Assembly (NCBI RefSeq): GCF_004364345.1
Contig: NZ_SOCA01000005.1
Location: forward strand, 62,001 to 126,000
Direction of reading: 5' to 3'
Length of the DNA stretch: 64,000 bases
Source: Prosthecobacter fusiformis
Lineage (GTDB): Bacteria; Verrucomicrobiota; Verrucomicrobiia; Verrucomicrobiales; Verrucomicrobiaceae
How positions within the stretch are numbered: position 1 is the first letter of the stretch; every line of letters starts with the position of its first letter. Shown here in pieces: positions 8,198-19,483 of the stretch. Below the pieces are notes generated by a model. That model saw only the letters and a program-made list of their open reading frames with translations. It had not been told where the DNA came from and searched no databases. The position numbers and the translations under genes are program-made.

Positions 8198-9937
8198 ATG
8201 ACCCGAGAAGCAGCCGCCCAAATCCTCGAACGCATTGCTCTTTTGCTAGAACTCAAAGGAGAAAATCCGTTCAAAATCCGCGCCTATAAAACAGGTGCCG
8301 AAGTGGTGGAAAGCTATCCCGGCGATATCATGCAACTGGCGGCAGAACAAAAGCTCTCAGGAATCAAGGGCATCGGCGACGCACTTCGCGACAAGCTCTA
8401 TGAAATGGCTACCACGGGAAAACTCGAATTCTTCGATAATCTCCGGGCTGAATTTCCTGAAACCCTGTTCGAACTTTTCGAAGTACAGGGTCTGGGGCCG
8501 AAGAAAATTGCGGCGTTGTATGCGGAACTGGGCGTTGGCTCAATCGCAGATTTGAAGCGCGCTTGTGAAAGTGGAGAAGCGGCAAAGCTTAGCGGTTTTG
8601 GTGGAAAAACCGTGGTCAAAATTCTGGAAAGCCTGGCCTTCCGTGATGAGCATGCTTCGGAGTTTCGCGTGGACCAAGTGTATGGGCTGGCTCTCGCTAT
8701 TCTGGAGGCTTTGCGTGCGCATCCGGCCGTTTCCCGTGCAGAGGTTTGTGGCAGCTTCCGTCGGGGTAAAGAAACGGTCCATGACCTAGATTTCCTTTGC
8801 GCGACGAAAAAGCCGGAAGAGGTCATCGCCGATTTTGTCGGGCTGCCGATGTTCGAAAAGGTCATCGCCCAGGGTGGCACCAAGGCCAGTGTTTATGCCG
8901 CCAATGGCGTCCAATGTGACCTGCGGGCGGTAAGCAGCAAAGAGTTCCCGTTTGCTCTCAACTATTTCACCGGTAGCAAAGAGCACAATGTGGTGATGCG
9001 CCAGCGCGCCCTGGATCAAGGCTGGTCTCTCAATGAATACGCCTTCACCCCAGTGGAGGGAAAGGCTGGGCCTGTCATTCCTGCGGTGCACGATGAGGCG
9101 GATATTTACCGTGCGCTGGGCATGGATTACATCGAGCCTGAACTCCGGGAAAATGCGGGTGAATTTGATGCCGCCGAGCAGGGGCATCTGCCACATCTCA
9201 TCCTGCTGGAAAATCTGCGCGGAGTCTTCCACAACCACACCACTGCCAGCGATGGCATGGCCAGCCTGCTGGAGATGGCCGATGCAGCCCAGGAACTGGG
9301 CATGCAATACCTGGGCATTGCGGACCATAGTAAAAGCAGCTTCCAGGCGAACGGTCTCAGCGAAGAACGCCTGCGTGCCCAGATCGCTGAAATCCGTGAA
9401 CTGAATGAAAAATTCGAGGGGCATTTTCGCATCTTTGCCGGTACCGAGGTGGACATCCTCAAAGACGGCTCCCTGGACTTCAGTGATGAGCTTCTTTCGG
9501 AACTGGACTACTGCGTGGCCAGTGTACACAACGTCTTCAACCTGCCTGAGGCTGAAATGACCCGGCGCATCATCCGGGCGATGGAAAATCCGCACGTCAC
9601 CATGCTCGGTCACGTTACGGGCCGCCTCCTGTTGCAGCGCCCTGCCTATGCTGTGAACATCCCCGCCATCATTGATGCTGCGGCGGAGACGGGCACCATC
9701 ATTGAGCTCAATGCCAGTGCATGGCGCTTGGACATGGACTGGCGCTGGTGGCGGCTGGCGAAGGAAAAAGGCGTGAAGTGCAGCATCAACCCAGATGCCC
9801 ACAGCACTCGCGGCCTGGAGGATGTCCTCTATGGAGTCCGTGCTGCCCGCAAAGGCTGGTTGACGAAAAAAGATGTCATCAATTGCCTGCCTCTGGGCGA
9901 GGTGGAGAAGGCACTGATGAAGGGAAAAATCCGGTAG
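8198..9937 (+). CDS. polX: DNA polymerase X family protein with PHP exonuclease domain
   Basis: A 579-residue bacterial PolX used in base-excision repair and gap filling. An N-terminal helix-hairpin-helix region (1-145) contains 'GIKGIG' and 'VQGLGPKKI'. The nucleotidyltransferase core has 'GSFRRGKETVHDLDF' (GSFRRG 185-190, metal ligands Asp196 and Asp198) and a third acidic residue at Asp241. The C-terminal PHP domain starts with 'FHNHTTASDG' (344-353) and has 'GIADHSKS' at 373-380, the metal site of its 3'-5' exonuclease. I chose ATG 8198 because MTREAAAQIL is the family-typical N-terminus; ATG 8186 is 12 bases upstream. Confidence 0.93.
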   Translation: MTREAAAQILERIALLLELKGENPFKIRAYKTGAEVVESYPGDIMQLAAEQKLSGIKGIGDALRDKLYEMATTGKLEFFDNLRAEFPETLFELFEVQGLGPKKIAALYAELGVGSIADLKRACESGEAAKLSGFGGKTVVKILESLAFRDEHASEFRVDQVYGLALAILEALRAHPAVSRAEVCGSFRRGKETVHDLDFLCATKKPEEVIADFVGLPMFEKVIAQGGTKASVYAANGVQCDLRAVSSKEFPFALNYFTGSKEHNVVMRQRALDQGWSLNEYAFTPVEGKAGPVIPAVHDEADIYRALGMDYIEPELRENAGEFDAAEQGHLPHLILLENLRGVFHNHTTASDGMASLLEMADAAQELGMQYLGIADHSKSSFQANGLSEERLRAQIAEIRELNEKFEGHFRIFAGTEVDILKDGSLDFSDELLSELDYCVASVHNVFNLPEAEMTRRIIRAMENPHVTMLGHVTGRLLLQRPAYAVNIPAIIDAAAETGTIIELNASAWRLDMDWRWWRLAKEKGVKCSINPDAHSTRGLEDVLYGVRAARKGWLTKKDVINCLPLGEVEKALMKGKIR

Positions 9938-9942
9938 CGTAA

Positions 9943-9958
9943 TGTCTCTTTTGAGACA
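9943..9958. terminator. Short hairpin between convergent polX and ftsB-like gene
   Basis: TGTCTC, four T, GAGACA form a 6-bp perfect stem directly after the polX stop, followed 10 bases later by a run of five T. It is a weak but well-placed candidate terminator for polX. Confidence 0.4.
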
Positions 9959-9969
9959 GCTCCGTCTTT

Positions 9970-10302
9970 TTACTCTGCAAAGCGAATTACATACTCGCCC
10001 TGCTTGTGCATGTTTTCATGATCACGAGCACGGATTTCGAGGTAATTAGGATCGTTTTTGATCCAGTCCACTTGGCGGAGCAGCTTATCCCGTTCCGCCT
10101 TCAGACTGTCACGCTGGGCCTGCATGGAGGCCAGTTTGCCGCGCATGGCATTTTGTTCCGCCAGCGGTTTTTTATAAACAGCGATGACGACTGGCACCGC
10201 CAGGAGCAGGAGGCAAAATTTACCCAGACGTACCAGCGCCCGCAGCCATCGGTCAAGATGCTGCGGCTTGGCGTGATCAGTGTTAAATTCGCGGTATTCC
10301 AT
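9970..10302 (-). CDS. FtsB/DivIC-like septum formation initiator
   Basis: A 110-residue bitopic membrane protein: a short cytoplasmic N-terminus, one transmembrane helix at about 25-43, a coiled coil at about 46-82 with Gln/Lys/Glu heptads, and a short 'DPNYLEIRARD...GEYVIRF' end typical of the family. It would join the FtsQ/L/B complex at the division site. It follows eno by 27 bases on the same strand; the eno-ftsB gene order is widely conserved in bacteria and supports the call. Confidence 0.85.
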   Translation of the reverse strand: MEYREFNTDHAKPQHLDRWLRALVRLGKFCLLLLAVPVVIAVYKKPLAEQNAMRGKLASMQAQRDSLKAERDKLLRQVDWIKNDPNYLEIRARDHENMHKQGEYVIRFAE

Positions 10303-10329
10303 GGCGGTGCCGTCGTGCGACGTTGTTGG

Positions 10330-11628
<1,299 letters not shown>

Positions 11629-11900
11629 TTAAGTATGCTTAAGCTTCGGGATTTTTACAAGCGTGCTTCTGAGAATCCACGTTTGAAGCGTTCTGATAGC
11701 AGGAAACGCACCCGTCTCAACCGGAGATGTGGGGGCAAATCAAAGCTTTTGCCCGCCAGTCGCGTTGTAAAGCGGGAGGAAATCCAGCCTTTTCTCCTCC
11801 GTTAGCCCTCCGCATTCATCCTCCGCATGCAAGGTTTTCATAGCACGGGACCTCACATGAGAGTTGCACGCTGGCAGGGGCCATGCTCCTTAGGCCCGCC

Positions 11901-13478
11901 ATGAGCACAACAAGCAGCCACTGGGACCGTTTTCAAAAATTCTTCGTCCGCTATCCGCAGATGGGGTTCTCCATTGATATCAGCCGCATGTCTTTTGAAG
12001 ACGGGCTTTTTGAATCACAGGCAGCCTCAGTCGAAAAGGCTTTCTCTGCCATGAAAGAGCTGGAAGCTGGCTCCATCGCTAATCCGGATGAAGGTCGCAT
12101 GGTCGGTCATTACTGGCTTCGCGATTCTTCCCTGGCTCCCACGGCTGAGCTGAAAACAGAAATCGATGCCACTCTGGCCGCCACCCTGTCTTTCGCCGCC
12201 GATGTCCACTCGGGCAAAGTCCTCGCCGCGAATGGCCAGAAGTTCACCCGTGTACTTATCGTCGGCATCGGCGGCTCGGCTCTCGGGCCACAGCTAGTCG
12301 CCCAGGCCATCACCCCGGCCAATCCACCGATGGCGATTGATTTCTTCGACAATACGGACCCCGATGGAATGGACCGCATCGTCGCCCAGATCGGAGCGGA
12401 ATTTGCCACCACCCTGACGCTGGTTATTTCCAAATCCGGCGGCACCAAGGAAACCCGCAACGGCATGCTTGAGGCTCAGGCTGCCTACACCGCCCAGGGC
12501 GTGGACTTCACCAAACACGTCGTTGCCATCACGGGTCTGGATAGCGAGCTGGATAAACTCGCAGTCGCCCAGGGTTGGCTGGCCCGTTTCCCGATGTGGG
12601 ATTGGGTGGGCGGACGCACCAGTGTCATGAGTGCCGTGGGCACCCTGGCAGCCGCACTACAGGGCGTGGATGTCACTCAGTTCCTGGCGGGAGCCGCAGC
12701 CATGGATGCAGAAACCCGTCAGCGTCCTGTCCGGGAAAACGCTGCCATGCTGCTGGCCCTCATGTGGTACAGCGCCGGCAAAGGGAAGGGGGCCAAGGAT
12801 ATGGTCGTCCTCCCCTACAAGGACCGTCTTGTGCTTTTCAGCAAATACCTCCAGCAGCTCGTCATGGAGTCCCTCGGCAAGGAGCACGATTTGGATGGCA
12901 ACATCGTCAACCAGGGCATCGCCGTTTATGGCAACAAAGGCTCCACCGACCAACATGCCTATGTGCAGCAGCTTCGTGACGGGGTGAATAATTTCTTCGC
13001 CGTCTTTATCCAGGTAGCGAAGGCCCGCGACACCGCAGGTTTCGAGGTGGAGCCCGGCTACACCAGCGGGGATTACCTTCAGGGCTTCCTGCGTGGCACA
13101 CGCACCGCTCTGGCGGACAAGGGACGTGAATCCATCACCCTTAGCATCAGCGAAGTCAGCGCCTTCAGCCTGGGCATGCTCGTCGGCCTTTTTGAGCGGG
13201 CGGTTGGTTTCTACGCCACCCTGGTCAACATCAATGCCTACCATCAGCCAGGCGTGGAGGCCGGCAAAAAAGCCGCCACCGATTTCCTCAAGCAGATGGG
13301 CCAGGTTCTTGCCTCCCTGCCAGCTTCTGGCGGCGGTGCCACTGCGGATGAAATCGCTGCTCAGCTCGGCATTGATGCGGAAGATGCCTGGCACATGGCC
13401 AGCCATCTGGCTGCCAATGGGAAAGCCAGACTGGCGGAAGGGGCTTCCCCTGTTTCTGACCGCTTCAGTGCTCTGTAA
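11901..13478 (+). CDS. pgi: Glucose-6-phosphate isomerase
   Basis: About 525 residues with two SIS sugar-isomerase halves. '[12 protein letters not shown]' lies near residue 115, '[12 protein letters not shown]' near 175-190 and '[13 protein letters not shown]' near 235. The last is the PGI signature with Arg-Thr where most proteins have Arg-Phe/Tyr. It interconverts glucose-6-phosphate and fructose-6-phosphate. ATG 11901 (MSTTSSHW) is chosen over ATG 11883, six codons earlier. A good intrinsic terminator follows at 13515-13547. Confidence 0.95.
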   Translation: MSTTSSHWDRFQKFFVRYPQMGFSIDISRMSFEDGLFESQAASVEKAFSAMKELEAGSIANPDEGRMVGHYWLRDSSLAPTAELKTEIDATLAATLSFAADVHSGKVLAANGQKFTRVLIVGIGGSALGPQLVAQAITPANPPMAIDFFDNTDPDGMDRIVAQIGAEFATTLTLVISKSGGTKETRNGMLEAQAAYTAQGVDFTKHVVAITGLDSELDKLAVAQGWLARFPMWDWVGGRTSVMSAVGTLAAALQGVDVTQFLAGAAAMDAETRQRPVRENAAMLLALMWYSAGKGKGAKDMVVLPYKDRLVLFSKYLQQLVMESLGKEHDLDGNIVNQGIAVYGNKGSTDQHAYVQQLRDGVNNFFAVFIQVAKARDTAGFEVEPGYTSGDYLQGFLRGTRTALADKGRESITLSISEVSAFSLGMLVGLFERAVGFYATLVNINAYHQPGVEAGKKAATDFLKQMGQVLASLPASGGGATADEIAAQLGIDAEDAWHMASHLAANGKARLAEGASPVSDRFSAL

Positions 13479-13514
13479 AGTTTTCCGTTCTTGCCATCCC
13501 TTGATGGTCGTTAT

Positions 13515-13547
13515 AACGGATGGGGGTCACACTCCCATCCGTTTTTT
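13515..13547 (+). terminator. Rho-independent terminator of pgi
   Basis: A 10-bp perfect stem (AACGGATGGG/CCCATCCGTT) with a 9-base loop is followed by six T. The T-run ends immediately before the ATG at 13548, so the next gene's start codon abuts the terminator. Confidence 0.85.
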
Positions 13548-13907
13548 ATGGACGAACGTTTTCCACTTATTTACCAGATCATCTGCATCGTTCTCACGGC
13601 GTTGTTTGTATGGTCATTTGTCGTGGCCCGGGAGCCTCGGCAGTGGCGGCGTTTGTATCAGTCGAAATTTTGCAAAGCTGAAGACTTCTCCGTCAATCGG
13701 AACAAGACCATCGATGAGAATCTAAAAAAATATGGCATCATCGTCTCCATGATCTTTCTCGTGGCGGATGTCGGTTTTTTCCTGTGGGGCGCTTCTTATC
13801 AAGACCGGCATAAGAGCGATTCCATGTCGGCCGAGGAACGTCTCCGGCTGGATGAACAGGAAAAAATCCGCAGCCAGGCTCAGTTTCTTCTTCGGCGGCC
13901 TAACTGA
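13548..13907 (+). CDS. Small two-helix membrane protein, function unknown
   Basis: A 119-residue protein with two predicted membrane helices, about residues 8-28 and 62-82. Between them is a basic soluble loop (RQWRRLYQSKF...NRNKTIDENLKKYG), and it has a charged C-terminal tail. I do not recognise the family. The ATG at 13548 directly follows the pgi terminator T-run; an in-frame ATG at 13491 would place the hairpin inside the coding region and is less likely. It precedes the NupC transporter by 49 bases and may share a transcript with it. Confidence 0.6.
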   Translation: MDERFPLIYQIICIVLTALFVWSFVVAREPRQWRRLYQSKFCKAEDFSVNRNKTIDENLKKYGIIVSMIFLVADVGFFLWGASYQDRHKSDSMSAEERLRLDEQEKIRSQAQFLLRRPN

Positions 13908-13956
13908 TCGAAAAGCGGCTTGTCAGGCGCGCTTCCTGCGTGTGTGATCCGGCCAA

Positions 13957-15225
13957 ATGCCTGTCGCTACCGCACTGTTCGGTCTCTTTCTGTTCATCGC
14001 CCTCGCCTGGGTGCTTTCGGAGCAGCGACGTCTCTTTCCCTGGCGCACCGTCATTGCCGGGATTTTACTGCAATTTTTGTTAGGCTGGGTCATCCTGGGC
14101 ACAAAAGGCGGAGCCTGGTTCTTTTCACAGTTGGACGGCGCGTTTAAAAAGCTGCTTGGGTTCGCCAATGAAGGTGTCAGCCTCGTTTTCGGCCCCTTGG
14201 CGGATACAGGTCTGCTGGCCCGCTCGTGGGGGCCGGAAAATTCCTTCATCTTTGTCGTGACGGTGACGGGCACCATCATCCTGGTTTCCGCGCTCTCCTC
14301 CTTGCTTTATCATTATGGCATCCTCCAGTTCCTCGTTCGTTGCATGGCCTGGGTCATGCAGCGGCTCATGCTCACCAGCGGCAGCGAGAGCCTGGCCACT
14401 GCGGCCAATGTCTTCATGGGCCAGACTGAGGCTCCGCTTGTAGTGAAGCCCTATCTCTCCGGCATGACCCGCAGTGAACTCATGGCCATGATGACTGGAG
14501 GCATGGCCACCATCGCGGGCGGAGTCATGGCAGCTTACGTATCCTTTGGCATCTCTGCCGGGCACCTGCTCACCGCATCGTTCATGAGTGCTCCCGCAGC
14601 CTTGATGATGGCTAAAATCATACTTCCGGAAACCGGCACCAGTGAAACGGCTCACGGGGCTGACCAGTCACCTCCCAAGGAGTCCGTCAATGGCATTGAT
14701 GCCATTTGCATCGGTGCCAGTGATGGCATGAAACTGGCCATCAATGTCATGGCCATGCTCATCGCCTTTGTGGCCATCGTCGCCCTGGCAAATTACCTGC
14801 TCGCATCCCTTCTTGCCTTGGGCGGGGTTGAAAATGCCCGACCTCTTCAAACCGTGCTCGGCTGGGCCAATGCTCCCTTTGCCTGGCTCATGGGCATCCC
14901 GTGGAAAGACTGCCAGCAAGTCGGCGCCATCCTTGGGGAGCGCATCGTCCTCAATGAATTTGTCAGTTACCTCAATCTCAGCCAGATGATGAAAACCGGC
15001 GGTGTATTGGAGGCTCGCAGCGCCACCATCACTACTTATGCCCTGTGCGGCTTTGCCAATCTGGCCAGCATCGCCATCCAGATCGGCGGCATCGGTGCTT
15101 TGGTGCCTGAGCGCCGGGCAGAACTCGCACGCCTGGGAGGCAAGGCTATGCTTGCCGGATTGCTTGCCTGCTACTCCACCGCCTGCATTGCCGGGATCAT
15201 TCTACAGCCGCTTTCTGCCCCCTGA
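13957..15225 (+). CDS. Concentrative nucleoside transporter (NupC/CNT family)
   Basis: A 422-residue inner-membrane protein with about 9-10 hydrophobic helices. CNT landmarks are 'VFMGQTEAPLVVKPYL' (nucleoside-binding re-entrant loop), 'GGMATIAGGVMAAYV' and, near the C-terminus, 'LNEFVSYLNL' and 'YALCGFANLASIAIQIGG'. It would import nucleosides with Na+ or H+. A ~155-base gap separates it from hppA downstream. Confidence 0.93.
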   Translation: MPVATALFGLFLFIALAWVLSEQRRLFPWRTVIAGILLQFLLGWVILGTKGGAWFFSQLDGAFKKLLGFANEGVSLVFGPLADTGLLARSWGPENSFIFVVTVTGTIILVSALSSLLYHYGILQFLVRCMAWVMQRLMLTSGSESLATAANVFMGQTEAPLVVKPYLSGMTRSELMAMMTGGMATIAGGVMAAYVSFGISAGHLLTASFMSAPAALMMAKIILPETGTSETAHGADQSPPKESVNGIDAICIGASDGMKLAINVMAMLIAFVAIVALANYLLASLLALGGVENARPLQTVLGWANAPFAWLMGIPWKDCQQVGAILGERIVLNEFVSYLNLSQMMKTGGVLEARSATITTYALCGFANLASIAIQIGGIGALVPERRAELARLGGKAMLAGLLACYSTACIAGIILQPLSAP

Positions 15226-15380
15226 TCTACTTCATTGGCATCCTTTAGGCAATATTCCACCCGTTGGCGAGGGGAGTTCGTGCACACTGTTATGTGAAAA
15301 GACTGTTGCCATACAAAGGGCAACCGCTAGACTCGCGCGCTTCATTCCCGGTCCCAACCAGCCGGTTTCAGACAACTCTC

Positions 15381-17447
15381 ATGAACTCGTTCCTTCTCAA
15401 CCAAGGCATCCTTGTATCCATCGCCCTCGCTGTGGTGGGTTTGGCTTTTGCCATCCTATTGATCCGTCAAATCCTGGCCTGCTCACCAGGGAATGACAAA
15501 ATGGCGGTCATCGGAGACGCGATTCAGCAAGGGGCCAAGGCTTATCTCAACCGGCAGATTCGTGCTGTCAGCCTCATCGCCATCGTTGTGTTTTTCATTG
15601 TCTGGTACACTCGTGACGGGCTGGCCAGCGCCGGTTTTGTCGTGGGGGCTGTCTGCTCCATGGTAGCCGGGTACATAGGCATGATGATCGCCGTTCGCGC
15701 CAACGTCCGTACCGCTTGGGCCGCCAGCACCGGTTCTCATCCTGCTCTGAAGGTGGCCTTCAACGGCGGTGCCGTCACTGGATTGCTGGTTGTCGCTCTC
15801 GGTCTCCTTTCTGTCGGCGTCTTCTTCCTCATTGTCGAAAAAATGGCCGGTGCCAGAGCTGCCATTGATGCCCTCATCGGTCTGGCCTTGGGCAGTTCTC
15901 TGATTTCCGTTTTCGCCCGTCTCGGTGGCGGTATCTACACTAAGGCAGCCGACGTCGGCGCTGACCTAGTGGGTAAGATTGAGCAGAACCTCAATGAAGA
16001 TGATCCTCGCAACCCGGCCACCATTGCTGACAACGTCGGTGATAACGTGGGTGACTGCGCAGGCATGGCAGCAGACGTTTTTGAAACCTATGCAGTCAGC
16101 CTTATTGGCGGCATCCTCGTCGGCCACCTGACCGGTCCAGAAGGCAACCACGCCGTCCTGGTTTATCCCTTCGTGCTTTGCGGCCTTTCCATCATCTCCT
16201 CCCTCCTCGGCATTGCCTGGGTGAATTTCGTGAAGCAGAAGGCCACGGCTTCTCTCGTCAGCGGCGTGGCTGTTGCCGGCATCATTTCCGCAGGTCTGTT
16301 CAAATGGGCCACGGATGCCATGTTCCCTGAATCCATCGTCATGGCGGGCAAGACGCTCACTGCGAATGATCTCTTCTACTGTGCACTCATCGGCATCGTA
16401 CTGACCTTCGTCGTCGTCTGGATCACCAACTACTTCACCAGCACCGCCCACGCCCCCGTTCGTCGGATTGCCAAAGCCTCTGAGACTGGCCACGCCACCA
16501 ATATCATCGCTGGTATCAGCGTCGGCCACCATGCCACCCTGCTGCCCGTTCTGGCCATCGCCGGTTCCATCTGGGGTTGCTGGGACTTGGGCGGTCTGTA
16601 TGGCATCGCTATCGCCGTCGTCTCCATGCTTAGCCTGAGTGGCATCATCATCTCCTTGGATGCATTTGGCCCCATCACCGACAATGCCGGTGGTATCGCC
16701 GTCATGTCCGGTCTGCCTGAAGAAGTCCGTAAAATCACTGACGACCTTGATGCCGTGGGTAATACGATGAAGGCCGTCACTAAAGGATATGCCATCGCTT
16801 CCGCCGGCCTCGCTGCCATGGTGCTTTTCGGCTCTTATGTGGAAGAGCTGAAGGCTTATCTTGATCTCGACACCATTGCCTTTGACTTGATGAATCCGCA
16901 GGTCATCATCGGCATGTTCATCGGTGGTCTGCTGCCCTATCTCTTCACCGCTTTCGGCATGGATGCCGTGGGAAATGCGGCCGGTGCTGTGGTGCGTGAA
17001 GTGCGCCGCCAGATCCAGCTCAAGCCAGGGATCCTCACCGGTCAGGACATCCCTGAATATGGTCAGTGTGTGGACATCGTTACCAAGGCCGCTCTTCGTC
17101 AGATGATTGTCCCCGCCCTGCTGCCTATCGTCTTTGTCGTCGGCGTCGCCTTCCTGGGTAAAGAAGCCCTCGGTGGTCTCCTCATCGGCACCATTGTAAC
17201 AGGCCTCTTCGTTGGCATCGCCATGACCAGTTCCGGTGGAGCCTGGGACAATGCCAAGAAATACGTCGAAGAAGGCAACCATGGTGGCAAGGGCAGCTTT
17301 GCCCACGCCGCTGCCGTCACTGGCGATACCGTTGGTGATCCCTACAAAGACACTTCGGGTCCTGCCGTGAACCCAATGATCAAGGTGGTCAACGTCCTCG
17401 CCATTTTGGTGATCCCGCTCTTTTTCAAGAAAGTAACCGGCGCTTAA
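15381..17447 (+). CDS. hppA: Membrane proton-pumping pyrophosphatase, K+-independent type
   Basis: A 688-residue H+-PPase with about 16 transmembrane segments. The pyrophosphate site is visible as 'DVGADLVGK' (191-199) and the Asp-rich '[19 protein letters not shown]' (217-235), with a third acidic cluster near the C-terminus ('[14 protein letters not shown]'). The K+-dependence determinant reads '[10 protein letters not shown]' with Lys464 and Thr467, the residues found in K+-independent H+ pumps. It couples PPi hydrolysis to proton export. The start at 15381 (MNSFLLNQG) gives a membrane helix at once; the longer frame from 15264 lacks family-like sequence. Confidence 0.96.
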   Translation: MNSFLLNQGILVSIALAVVGLAFAILLIRQILACSPGNDKMAVIGDAIQQGAKAYLNRQIRAVSLIAIVVFFIVWYTRDGLASAGFVVGAVCSMVAGYIGMMIAVRANVRTAWAASTGSHPALKVAFNGGAVTGLLVVALGLLSVGVFFLIVEKMAGARAAIDALIGLALGSSLISVFARLGGGIYTKAADVGADLVGKIEQNLNEDDPRNPATIADNVGDNVGDCAGMAADVFETYAVSLIGGILVGHLTGPEGNHAVLVYPFVLCGLSIISSLLGIAWVNFVKQKATASLVSGVAVAGIISAGLFKWATDAMFPESIVMAGKTLTANDLFYCALIGIVLTFVVVWITNYFTSTAHAPVRRIAKASETGHATNIIAGISVGHHATLLPVLAIAGSIWGCWDLGGLYGIAIAVVSMLSLSGIIISLDAFGPITDNAGGIAVMSGLPEEVRKITDDLDAVGNTMKAVTKGYAIASAGLAAMVLFGSYVEELKAYLDLDTIAFDLMNPQVIIGMFIGGLLPYLFTAFGMDAVGNAAGAVVREVRRQIQLKPGILTGQDIPEYGQCVDIVTKAALRQMIVPALLPIVFVVGVAFLGKEALGGLLIGTIVTGLFVGIAMTSSGGAWDNAKKYVEEGNHGGKGSFAHAAAVTGDTVGDPYKDTSGPAVNPMIKVVNVLAILVIPLFFKKVTGA

Positions 17448-17461
17448 TATTCTAAAACTTT

Positions 17462-17490
17462 AGGGCTGTCCGAAAGGGCAGCCCTTTTTT
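17462..17490 (+). terminator. Rho-independent terminator of hppA
   Basis: A 10-bp stem with one G-T pair (AGGGCTGTCC/GGGCAGCCCT) closes a GAAA tetraloop and runs into six T, 14 bases after the hppA stop. Confidence 0.92.
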
Positions 17491-17674
17491 GTACATCGTC
17501 GGAGTCTAGGTTTTCAGTTTCCCCCAAGCCTTAATAAACAGGCGCGAAGGTCAGCGGGATTGATCTCCGCTTTCAACAGGATCCAATTCTGCCAGGGGGG
17601 CTGAGGAGATGTCGCCCCCTCCTTTTTCCTCACTTTACACCCTGCCTATCCGCCGCCATCCGTAGTATCTCGTT

Positions 17675-18469
17675 ATGAACCGCCAAGAAAATCTCGAAAT
17701 CTTTTTCCGCGACGGCAAAACCGTCATTCTCCCGATTGACCACGGTGTCGCCATCCCGGTCCCTGGCATGGAAAATCCTTTCGCTCTGATTGATGCTGTC
17801 AGCCCCTTTGTTGACGGTTACGTGATGAACCTTGGCGTGGCCATGCGCGCTGCCGATTCTATGGCCGGGAAGGGGATTTGCCTCCGCACGGATGTTTATA
17901 ACACCCGCATGACCGGTGATGGCGCAGGCAGCATTAACGTTTACGGCGTGGAAGAGGCCGAAGCTGTCGGGGCCAATGCCGTGATGAACATGCTCTATCC
18001 AAACTCCATCAGCGAGCGGGTGAATTTTCAGGAGTGTGCGGACATCATTCGCAGCAGCATGGACCTGGACATTCCCGTCATCATCGAAGCCCTGCCATAC
18101 GGTCTCGGCCAGACAGATAAATACACGCTCGAAAACGTCGCCTTCGCCGCCCGGCTCGCTGCTGAGCTGGGTGCAGATGTCGTGAAAGTTCCTTATCCGA
18201 TTGATTGTAAACCTGGCGATTTCCGCAAGGTCGTGGACCAAGTCTGGGTTCCCGTCATCATCCTGGGTGGTGCCTCCCTCAATGATGACGCGGCCCTTCT
18301 GAAAATGACGGAAGATGCCATGGAAGCCGGTGCTTCCGGCATTGCCATCGGTCGCAATGTCTGGCAGCACCAGAACCCTGCCGCCATTGCCCGTAGCCTC
18401 TCGGCCATCGTTCACGATGACGTTTCTGCATTGGAAGCTCTCGCCCTTCTGAAAGAACCTGTTCGCTGA
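17675..18469 (+). CDS. DhnA/LsrF-type class I aldolase
   Basis: A 264-residue (beta/alpha)8 protein of the DeoC/LacD/FbaB superfamily. 'ILPIDHG' at 18-24 and the Schiff-base lysine Lys171 in 'DVVKVPYP' mark the archaeal/bacterial class I fructose-bisphosphate aldolase group, which also contains LsrF and ADH synthase. 'GASGIAIGRNVWQ' near 225-237 is the phosphate-binding end. Given nearby pgi and eno, a fructose-1,6-bisphosphate aldolase role in glycolysis is plausible, but substrate cannot be fixed from sequence. It has its own ~180-base leader after the hppA terminator, containing a possible G-rich/C-rich hairpin near 17595-17625. Confidence 0.85.
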   Translation: MNRQENLEIFFRDGKTVILPIDHGVAIPVPGMENPFALIDAVSPFVDGYVMNLGVAMRAADSMAGKGICLRTDVYNTRMTGDGAGSINVYGVEEAEAVGANAVMNMLYPNSISERVNFQECADIIRSSMDLDIPVIIEALPYGLGQTDKYTLENVAFAARLAAELGADVVKVPYPIDCKPGDFRKVVDQVWVPVIILGGASLNDDAALLKMTEDAMEAGASGIAIGRNVWQHQNPAAIARSLSAIVHDDVSALEALALLKEPVR

Positions 18470-18490
18470 GCGAGTTTCGATCAGCCTGCC

Positions 18491-19141
18491 ATGATGAAAA
18501 CGCCAGCCCTCTTAGCCTCATCGTTGCTCCTGCTTTCCCAAGCCTGCGGTGCCGACCTGAAGACCTTCACCTTCACCGCCGAAGGGTGGCCTGAGGGTGA
18601 TCCGCCGAAGGAAGTCTTCGTCGTGGATGGCACCATCAAAGTGGCCGCCAAAGACGGCAACAGTGCGATCATGGTCTCCCCCGAAAATCTCGTGGATGCC
18701 AGCGCCCAGTTCGCCGTTTCCGCAGCAGGGGAATCCATCATCAAAGCCCGTGTCTTTGCCAGCAAGCAAGGGCGCAGCAATCCACGCTTCGGCATCGCAG
18801 TGCATGGCATGAGCGGCTACCGCCTCATTGTCAATGCACCGAAAAAGACCCTGGAACTGGTGAAGGGTGATGAAACACTCGCCACCGTTCCTTTCACCTG
18901 GACCAGCGATGCCTGGCTGTGGATGAAGCTGGAAGCGCGCAAAAACGGGGATGACTGGACCATCACCGGAAAGACTTGGGCAGCCGATGTCCAGGAGCCT
19001 GCTGAAGCCCAAATCACGCACACCGACAAAGGTCTCAAAGGGCAGGGGAAAGTCAGCGTCTGGGCCACCCCTTATTCGCAGACCCCGATCTGGTTTGATG
19101 ACATTGAGGTGGCCATTGAAGTGCCTGCCGAAACAAAGTGA
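18491..19141 (+). CDS. Secreted beta-sandwich protein, function unknown
   Basis: A 216-residue protein with a signal peptide (1-21). Beta-strand patterns follow ('AQFAVSAAGESIIKARVF', 'GYRLIVNAPKKTLELVKG', 'DAWLWMKLEARKNGDDWTI') and a 'PIWFDDIEV' ending, like concanavalin A-like or DUF1080-type domains found in many secreted Verrucomicrobiota proteins. No catalytic motif is visible. It starts 21 bases after the aldolase stop, so cotranscription is possible. A weak hairpin (19143-19161) follows. Confidence 0.65.
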   Translation: MMKTPALLASSLLLLSQACGADLKTFTFTAEGWPEGDPPKEVFVVDGTIKVAAKDGNSAIMVSPENLVDASAQFAVSAAGESIIKARVFASKQGRSNPRFGIAVHGMSGYRLIVNAPKKTLELVKGDETLATVPFTWTSDAWLWMKLEARKNGDDWTITGKTWAADVQEPAEAQITHTDKGLKGQGKVSVWATPYSQTPIWFDDIEVAIEVPAETK

Positions 19142-19142
19142 A

Positions 19143-19161
19143 ATTATCTTCAAAAGATAAT
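19143..19161 (+). terminator. AT-rich hairpin after secreted-protein gene
   Basis: ATTATCTT and AAGATAAT form an 8-bp perfect stem with a 3-base loop right behind the stop codon. Four T follow two bases later. It is a possible weak terminator. Confidence 0.4.
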
Positions 19162-19171
19162 CACTTTTCAG

Positions 19172-19199
19172 TTGCCAGCACGCTGCCTTCATCTAACGT
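19172..19199 (+). promoter_or_regulatory. Sigma-70-type promoter of tRNA-Asp copy 1
   Basis: TTGCCA, a 16-base spacer and TAACGT end 21 bases before the tRNA. The same TTGCCA-N16-TAACAT occurs at the same place before copy 2 while the spacers differ, which supports the boxes as functional. Confidence 0.65.
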
Positions 19200-19220
19200 C
19201 GCCATCCACTCACGAAGCAT

Positions 19221-19297
19221 GGAGCGGTAGCTCAATTGGTTAGAGCGCCAGCCTGTCACGTTGGAGGTTGCGGGTTCAAGTCCCGTCCGTTCCGCCA
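19221..19297 (+). tRNA. tRNA-Asp (anticodon GUC), copy 1, CCA encoded
   Basis: A full cloverleaf. The acceptor GGAGCGG pairs with CCGTTCC (one G-T pair), with discriminator G and an encoded CCA. The anticodon stem CCAGC/GTTGG (with a G-T pair) closes the loop CTGTCAC, giving GTC. G34 would be the site for queuosine and for the gluQ product encoded at 478-1317. Confidence 0.96.
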
Positions 19298-19308
19298 GTG
19301 AGTTTGTT

Positions 19309-19340
19309 AAAAAACCCGTTCAGAAATGAACGGGTTTTTT
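19309..19340 (+). terminator. Intrinsic terminator of tRNA-Asp copy 1
   Basis: A 10-bp perfect stem (AACCCGTTCA/TGAACGGGTT) with a GAAA loop is flanked by an A-run upstream and six T downstream. It could act in both directions. Confidence 0.92.
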
Positions 19341-19433
19341 GTGTCTGTGAAACGCTCTCAGGGGAAGGCCAATCTTATCGATATCAGCTTTTCAAAAACT
19401 GCAAAAAAGGCTGCACAACAATGCCATTTTTAG

Positions 19434-19461
19434 TTGCCAAAACATAGACCTGATTTAACAT
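19434..19461 (+). promoter_or_regulatory. Sigma-70-type promoter of tRNA-Asp copy 2
   Basis: TTGCCA-N16-TAACAT, ending 22 bases before the tRNA and matching the promoter of copy 1. Confidence 0.65.
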
Positions 19462-19483
19462 CACTGCCCACTCACGAGGCTCT

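Noticed and set aside
15966..17306. 446-codon open frame antisense to hppA
   Set aside because: His/Asp/Gly-rich shadow of the pyrophosphatase coding sequence with no motif of its own.
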